Source: Haloquadratum sp.
GTDB taxonomy: Archaea > Halobacteriota > Halobacteria > Halobacteriales > Haloferacaceae
Direction of reading: 5' to 3'
DNA: 36,905 bases
Assembly (NCBI GenBank): GCA_028275165.1
Contig: JAQCNF010000096.1
Location: 1-36,905, forward strand
Shown in pieces: positions 31,892 through 36,905 of the stretch. The notes beneath the pieces are model-generated. The model was not told where the DNA came from and made no database searches. It worked only from the letters and a program-made list of their open reading frames with translations. The number at the start of each line of letters is the position of its first letter. Position 1 is the stretch's first letter. The translations under genes were made by a program, and so were the position numbers.

Positions 31892-32566
31892 TTACGTCAG
31901 GACACATTTCAACTCTGACTGAAGGTATGTACCAATACTCGCGATCAGACCTGGTGGATCAGTGTCTTCAGGACAAATGATACTCTGCTCGAGTAGCCCA
32001 AGCCTCTCGACAGTAATAATATCCTTTGCATGGCCTGCACGGTTGACTGTCGCACGCACTTCTCCACGTGTCGCACTGTTTATATTCACTCGACCAGCCC
32101 CTTCCTCGCGAGTCCAGTTATACAGTTGGTCACGAGTTCTATCAGCCAACCGGGGCTGCTCGCCCGCCACGAACCACAGTGGCATGTGCTGGACGACGCC
32201 GAATCGGTCACGGATCTGGCTCGGCGTTCCCTGACCGAGACCAAGATCATCCGCTGCGATAATCACCTCCTCGCCACCGACAAGCAACGTCCATCCAGAC
32301 GCATCCCAGTGTTCGAGTGTCCCGACGTATGTCTCACCGGCTTCTCGCTCGGACGGGATTTGGCCCCAGTGTTCGATGAGCGCGTTCTTTGCGACGTGCG
32401 CGTCTTCCCCATCAAGATGCACAGAGACAAACTCATCTGAGCGAACGGTGATCTCCCAGTTGACCGCGAGGTCGCCGATGTCGTTGTCGATGAGTGAATC
32501 GAGCCCATCGAGTGCTCGACGGGATGCCTCTCCAGACACATAACACTGTGTGGCGAGAGTGACCAT
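31892..32566 (-). CDS. DUF2110 family protein
   Basis: A 224-residue archaeal protein of unknown function. Recognisable parts are VTLATQCYVSGEASRRALDG at the start, WEITVRSDEFVSVHLDGEDA, a GTLEHWDASGWTLLVGGEEV segment, ADDLGLGQGTPSQIRDRFGV, and the C-terminal INSATRGEVRATVNRAGHAK (resembling a nucleic acid-binding strand-helix). Its ATG shares one base with the stop of tfe (TAATG), so the two are translationally coupled. This linkage is common in haloarchaea as far as I recall and suggests a role in transcription or RNA metabolism. Confidence 0.85.
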   Translation of the reverse strand: MVTLATQCYVSGEASRRALDGLDSLIDNDIGDLAVNWEITVRSDEFVSVHLDGEDAHVAKNALIEHWGQIPSEREAGETYVGTLEHWDASGWTLLVGGEEVIIAADDLGLGQGTPSQIRDRFGVVQHMPLWFVAGEQPRLADRTRDQLYNWTREEGAGRVNINSATRGEVRATVNRAGHAKDIITVERLGLLEQSIICPEDTDPPGLIASIGTYLQSELKCVLT

Positions 32567-33096
32567 TAGGCGCTTTGTGTCACACCGACGTTCAGTTCAT
32601 CACGAAGTTCGTGAATTCGTTGCTCCATTGCGGCGACCATCTCGTCATTTTCTATCGGCTCAAGCGGTGCACCAGTCTCTGGACACTGAAATCCCAGCTC
32701 CATCGCTTCAGAGAATTCAAATCGAATCCCAGCTGGCTCCGACAGATAGAACTCGTGGCTTCGCTCATATTCGAGTCGTTCTTCAAGTGCTTCAAGCAAG
32801 CGGTGCATTTCTCCCTGGAGATTTTCAGGGATATTTTCATAATGGAAGGTCCACAAATATGTGAGCCACCCAGAGTCTTCATCGCGAACTCGTCGATATG
32901 TTGCCAGGTCATTTTCATATAGAATAAAGAGCGCTCGCCTGACATCATTGAGTTCGAGACCCAGTTCCTCAGCCAGTTCCTCATCAGTAACTTCTCCATC
33001 TGGCGGTGCCGCCGCGACAGGCATTCCAGTTGGGCCGACGAGTTCGTGGAGGTACTTCTGGATAACAGGGTCGTTAAGCAACTCCTCAAAAGCCAT
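32566..33096 (-). CDS. tfe: Transcription initiation factor E, alpha subunit
   Basis: A 176-residue TFE. The N-terminal winged helix is clear (MAFEELLNDPVIQKYLHELV, then EVTDEELAEELGLELNDVRR ALFILYENDLA split by the wing, and DSGWLTYLWTF). It helps TBP/TFB open the promoter. The zinc ribbon region (117-146) has the family framework FEFSEAMELGF but only one Cys (Cys138); positions that are usually Cys read SEPAG and PETG. The ATG at 33096 is chosen because the upstream in-frame ATG at 33150 overlaps the TATA box. First gene of an operon with DUF2110, DUF5803 and cinA-like. Confidence 0.92.
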   Translation of the reverse strand: MAFEELLNDPVIQKYLHELVGPTGMPVAAAPPDGEVTDEELAEELGLELNDVRRALFILYENDLATYRRVRDEDSGWLTYLWTFHYENIPENLQGEMHRLLEALEERLEYERSHEFYLSEPAGIRFEFSEAMELGFQCPETGAPLEPIENDEMVAAMEQRIHELRDELNVGVTQSA

Positions 33097-33134
33097 TGCC
33101 TGTAAGTCGTCGGGGCAATCGTTTAGACCTTGCG

Positions 33135-33145
33135 GATATATATTT
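33135..33145 (-). promoter_or_regulatory. TATA box of the tfe operon
   Basis: AAATATATAT on the minus strand about 45 bases before the ATG at 33096, giving a leader of about 18 bases. It overlaps codons of the alternative longer start, which rules that start out. Confidence 0.65.
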
Positions 33146-33305
33146 GACATCGCAATATCATGTATACTGTGTCACCCGTGGTGACGTGAGAGAATATGTG
33201 TGTTCAATTGTTTAGTGTAACTCTGTAGAGAACAGAACGATCGAGCGCTATCGCGTGTCTCGAAAGATAAAGCACAGTCTCAATTGTGTTTCAAACCATT
33301 CGAAC

Positions 33306-33468
33306 CACAGAAAGTTGATGACCGTGGCTTCTCTCACAACGAAAGTTGTGGGCCTTTTAACGGACTTTCTGTGACCTGACGTCATCTCACCTCCAGCTGA
33401 TACCCAACGATAGTTAACACGTGAGACGTGCTTGATCATGGGTAGTCGTGCTCTCCGGGCGTTAACTA
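33306..33468. repeat. Nested inverted repeats between tfe and the UspA-like gene
   Basis: CACAGAAAGT (33306-33315) pairs with ACTTTCTGTG (33364-33373). Inside it CACAAC (33335-33340) and GTTGTG (33345-33350) form a perfect stem closed by a GAAA tetraloop. Farther on, TAGTTAAC (33411-33418) pairs with GTTAACTA (33461-33468). The region is 345 bases long with no gene. It may encode a structured RNA, be a small decayed mobile element, or regulate the flanking genes. Confidence 0.45.
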
Positions 33469-33495
33469 CTACCGTCTTTAGCCGACTGTTTAAAT

Positions 33496-33921
33496 ATGAG
33501 TATCTTGGTCGCAATCGGCAACGATGGCCGATTTGAAGAGGTTCTGACAGTTGCAATGCAGTTGGCTACTGGGCTTGATGAGGGGCTTTATGTAGCGCAC
33601 TTGACGGAGAACAAGAGTGCCTCTGCAGATGACCGTTCATTTCGGGATAATGTGCAATCGTTCCTTTCGAGTGCGGACGTGCCCGTCGAGTTTAGTCTCG
33701 AACATCTCAACAGGAGCGGGCTCCGTTCAGGCACAGCAGTTGGAAAGCAACTCGTTGACCTCGCGAGTGATGTCGAAATTGAACACATTGTGATTGGACA
33801 CCGATCAAAAAACCGACTGGCAGCAGTCCGTGAGGGTCATACTGGATTTGTCGTCGCTGAAGGAGCAGCAGTTCCGGTAACGATTGTGCCTGAAGCAGTT
33901 GAATTAGGGCAACATACCTGA
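33496..33921 (+). CDS. Universal stress protein (UspA) family protein
   Basis: A 141-residue single-domain Usp. It begins with the typical strand SILVAIGNDGRFEEVLTVAM and has DVEIEHIVIGHRSKNRLA followed by GFVVAEGAAVPVTIVPEAV. The ATP-binding G-x2-G-x9-G-S/T loop of nucleotide-binding members is not preserved (GHRSKNRLAAVREGHTG), so ATP binding is doubtful. It probably forms a dimer. A TATA-like run (TTTAAATA) lies too close to the ATG to serve it at the usual spacing; a weaker GTCTTTAG run at about 33474-33481 is nearer. Role is unknown beyond stress association of the family. Confidence 0.8.
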   Translation: MSILVAIGNDGRFEEVLTVAMQLATGLDEGLYVAHLTENKSASADDRSFRDNVQSFLSSADVPVEFSLEHLNRSGLRSGTAVGKQLVDLASDVEIEHIVIGHRSKNRLAAVREGHTGFVVAEGAAVPVTIVPEAVELGQHT

Positions 33922-33991
33922 TAGACAGGACGAGGTGGGCCGTATGTACTATCTAATTGAGCATACACGGCTGCCAGAGCGACTCCAACGG

Positions 33992-34174
33992 TCAGTTGTT
34001 CTCGATGATCTCTGTGATTAGTTGCTTTCCAACCGAACGGGTTGACCCATCAGTGAGTTCCATCTGTATCATACTGCCAAAGTCATCATACTCAGAGATC
34101 TCCAGTTCTGTCTGGTCACCGTCTGTGAGTGTATGTGGCTCTGCAAACACGACGGTATATGCACTATCGCTCAT
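33992..34174 (-). CDS. Small acidic protein, function unknown
   Basis: A 60-residue protein (MSDSAYTVVFAEPHTLTDGD, then ELEISEYDDFGSMIQMELTD and an RSVGKQLITEII end). It alternates short strands and looks like a compact beta fold. The composition is acidic and haloarchaeal, with no motif. It is convergent with the UspA-like gene. Confidence 0.6.
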   Translation of the reverse strand: MSDSAYTVVFAEPHTLTDGDQTELEISEYDDFGSMIQMELTDGSTRSVGKQLITEIIENN

Positions 34175-34357
34175 ACAGATATTTTGAGTCGTAGCTACAT
34201 GATATATTCGTTCTTCTGAAATTAAACAGGAGTGCTCTGCGCTCTATACAGAAATGAACTCAGGTGTCAAGACGGTCTCTCTATTCAGAGCAAAACGGAT
34301 GACAGATTCATTCCATCTCTATCATGCAAATCGTGAACGGAACGTCTGAAATTCCTA

Positions 34358-34416
34358 CCGATACTGTGGCCAGAATGGGAGTCAACGCTGAATGCCACCC
34401 GTTTACCGGTGGGTAG
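34358..34416 (+). repeat. Solitary right end of an IS200/IS605-type tnpB element
   Basis: This 59-base stretch closely matches the end of the tnpB element at 35755-35813. Both contain GGGAGTCAACGCTGAA followed by a hairpin; here it is CCACC and GGTGG around an eight-base loop. There is no tnpB body directly before it, so it is the leftover of an element whose gene was lost, or of a tandem copy. Confidence 0.65.
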
Positions 34417-34577
34417 CTCAGCGGATCAATCGCGGATAATCCTCTCTCTATTCAACGAGATCACAGCGGATACGGCGCGGAAACCCACAGGAAGCGCGTA
34501 CACTCCGTGCGACAACCCACTGACATTGGCAGGGCCGACTCCCAAACTTTCTGAACTACCAACTCTACATGTGATAT

Positions 34578-35804
<1,227 letters not shown>

Positions 35805-35816
35805 CGGTGAGTTAGC

Positions 35817-36695
35817 TTACGATAGCGGCCGTGGTAACTGTATGTCTGCCTTGTGGGAGAGTCGACGAAATGCTGGTTGAGATACCCGTACATCTCCAAT
35901 TTGTGTCGCTGATGTACCCAGTCCGTGACAGTCTGAGCCCCCAGTGTGTAGGAGTTCGATATTGGTCGCTATCGTGGCTGCCTGTGGAGCACTGAATCCA
36001 AAGTCTCCATATTCGTATGACACTTCTATTGCGTCCAATCCTGCAGCGTGCAAACGTTCAACAAGTGATCTGAGTGAATCGAACGTTTCGTCTGACTCAG
36101 AGGGCTGAAAATACCCAGGATGTGCGAGTGATGCGATGCCACCGGCAGCATGAATCGCGCTGATGACTGTCGCACAATCGACCAACTGGAGTGGTTCGTG
36201 GGTACTTCTCCCGGAGTTCAAGTATTGCTGAAAGGCCTCTCGATGCGTGTCTACGACTCCTTCACGCTGGAGTTGCTCGGCCAAGTGTGGACGTGTCAAG
36301 ACACCATCGCAACGACGAGCGAGCGTATCATACGTTGTTTCAAATTCAGTCTGGGTGCGGAGCGCCTCTACGATCGCCTGATTACGGTCAATCCGATGCT
36401 GCTGGGCACGTGCTAAAACGTCTTGGAGATCTGAGGCTTGTGGATTCAAAAAGAGACCAAGAAGTTCGATTTCGTGGCCCTCGACACCCGCCCGAATCTC
36501 AGCGCCACTGATCACATGACACTGTTCGTACTTGATGACTGGTTTCGAAAGGGCTGGATGGAGAGAGTCATGATCAGTCACAGCAAATGCAGGCAGACCA
36601 ACTGCCTGAGCTTGGGCACACCGCTCGGCGAGCGTGTCTGTGCCATCAGATGCAGTCGTGTGAACGTGTAAATCTGCGAATCCGTGTTCAGTCAT
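35817..36695 (-). CDS. PHP domain phosphoesterase
   Basis: A 292-residue protein with the four PHP metal motifs: DLHVHTTASDGT (Asp8, His10, His12), VTDHDSL, SGAEIRAG, and late LAHPGYF and GSDCHG. This is the TrpH/YciV-type layout; such enzymes hydrolyse nucleotide or short RNA phosphates (for example 5'-3' exonuclease or 3',5'-bisphosphate activity). The ATG at 36695 starts directly at the domain; the upstream 40-codon extension is not family-like. The stop codon is four bases from the right end of the tnpB element, so the last few residues may have been altered by that insertion. Confidence 0.85.
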   Translation of the reverse strand: MTEHGFADLHVHTTASDGTDTLAERCAQAQAVGLPAFAVTDHDSLHPALSKPVIKYEQCHVISGAEIRAGVEGHEIELLGLFLNPQASDLQDVLARAQQHRIDRNQAIVEALRTQTEFETTYDTLARRCDGVLTRPHLAEQLQREGVVDTHREAFQQYLNSGRSTHEPLQLVDCATVISAIHAAGGIASLAHPGYFQPSESDETFDSLRSLVERLHAAGLDAIEVSYEYGDFGFSAPQAATIATNIELLHTGGSDCHGLGTSATQIGDVRVSQPAFRRLSHKADIQLPRPLS

Positions 36696-36905
36696 TGTAC
36701 ATAGAGATACTTCCCTGTACACTTGGACGAAATTTGTGTTTTCGCATATCAATATACTGCTCTCCGAGGATCGTGACATACTTGTTGATAAACTGTGACC
36801 GAGGCTCCTGCCCACGTGTCAAGCATCACCTCACATCGACGAGTAACCAGCATAGTTTCATGTCATTCAGTGTTTTCAACCTTCGCCTTCAGATTCCGCC
36901 GGAAA

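Noticed and set aside
33097-33150. Longer start for TFE at 33150
   Set aside because: The added codons contain the TATA box and a non-family sequence; known TFE proteins begin at the equivalent of 33096.

Overview
The window looks like haloarchaeal chromosome. The encoded proteins are strongly acidic, many genes have archaeal TATA boxes about 27 bases before an ATG (leaderless transcripts), and archaeal signature genes are present (TFE, proteasome alpha subunit, GatE, MptE, TrmJ, DUF2110). The visibly modest GC content of the core genes, together with many decayed insertion sequences, fits a low-GC haloarchaeon such as Haloquadratum or a relative; that genus-level guess is inference.

Layout. 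1-2.1 kb: the start of a SelO gene, a small zinc-ribbon protein and a CPBP membrane protease. 2.1-12.3 kb: an accessory island ending at tRNA-Glu(CTC). It holds a truncated restriction-enzyme gene joined to decayed genes, an HTH/TumE-like gene pair, a VapBC module with a clear palindromic operator, an IS4/ISH3-like transposase gene translationally coupled to a divergent PCNA (sliding clamp) paralogue, a second PCNA-like relic, yjbQ, and two tail-to-tail tyrosine recombinase genes, one dead and one intact beside the tRNA. 12.8-22 kb: core genes, including the proteasome alpha subunit, the thyA-folA pair, mptE and folP (folate/pterin synthesis), superoxide dismutase, photolyase and trmJ. 22-28.7 kb: gatE and fumC separated and flanked by dead TnpB-type elements (IS200/IS605 and IS607 families). 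28.7-33.1 kb: bolA, mutY, and the operon tfe-DUF2110-DUF5803-cinA-like. 33.1-36.9 kb: a structured intergenic region, a UspA-like gene, another dead tnpB with a duplicated right end, and a PHP-domain phosphoesterase.

How the genes relate. Folate-dependent dTMP synthesis (thyA with folA) sits close to enzymes making the pterin moiety (mptE, folP). The accessory island combines stress and mobility functions. Its most unusual part is the transposase-PCNA operon: an element apparently carrying its own clamp paralogue, with the transposase now interrupted by an amber codon and a second clamp relic just beyond the transposase 5' end. At least four tnpB copies are present and all are broken, so the TnpB-type elements look inactive here.
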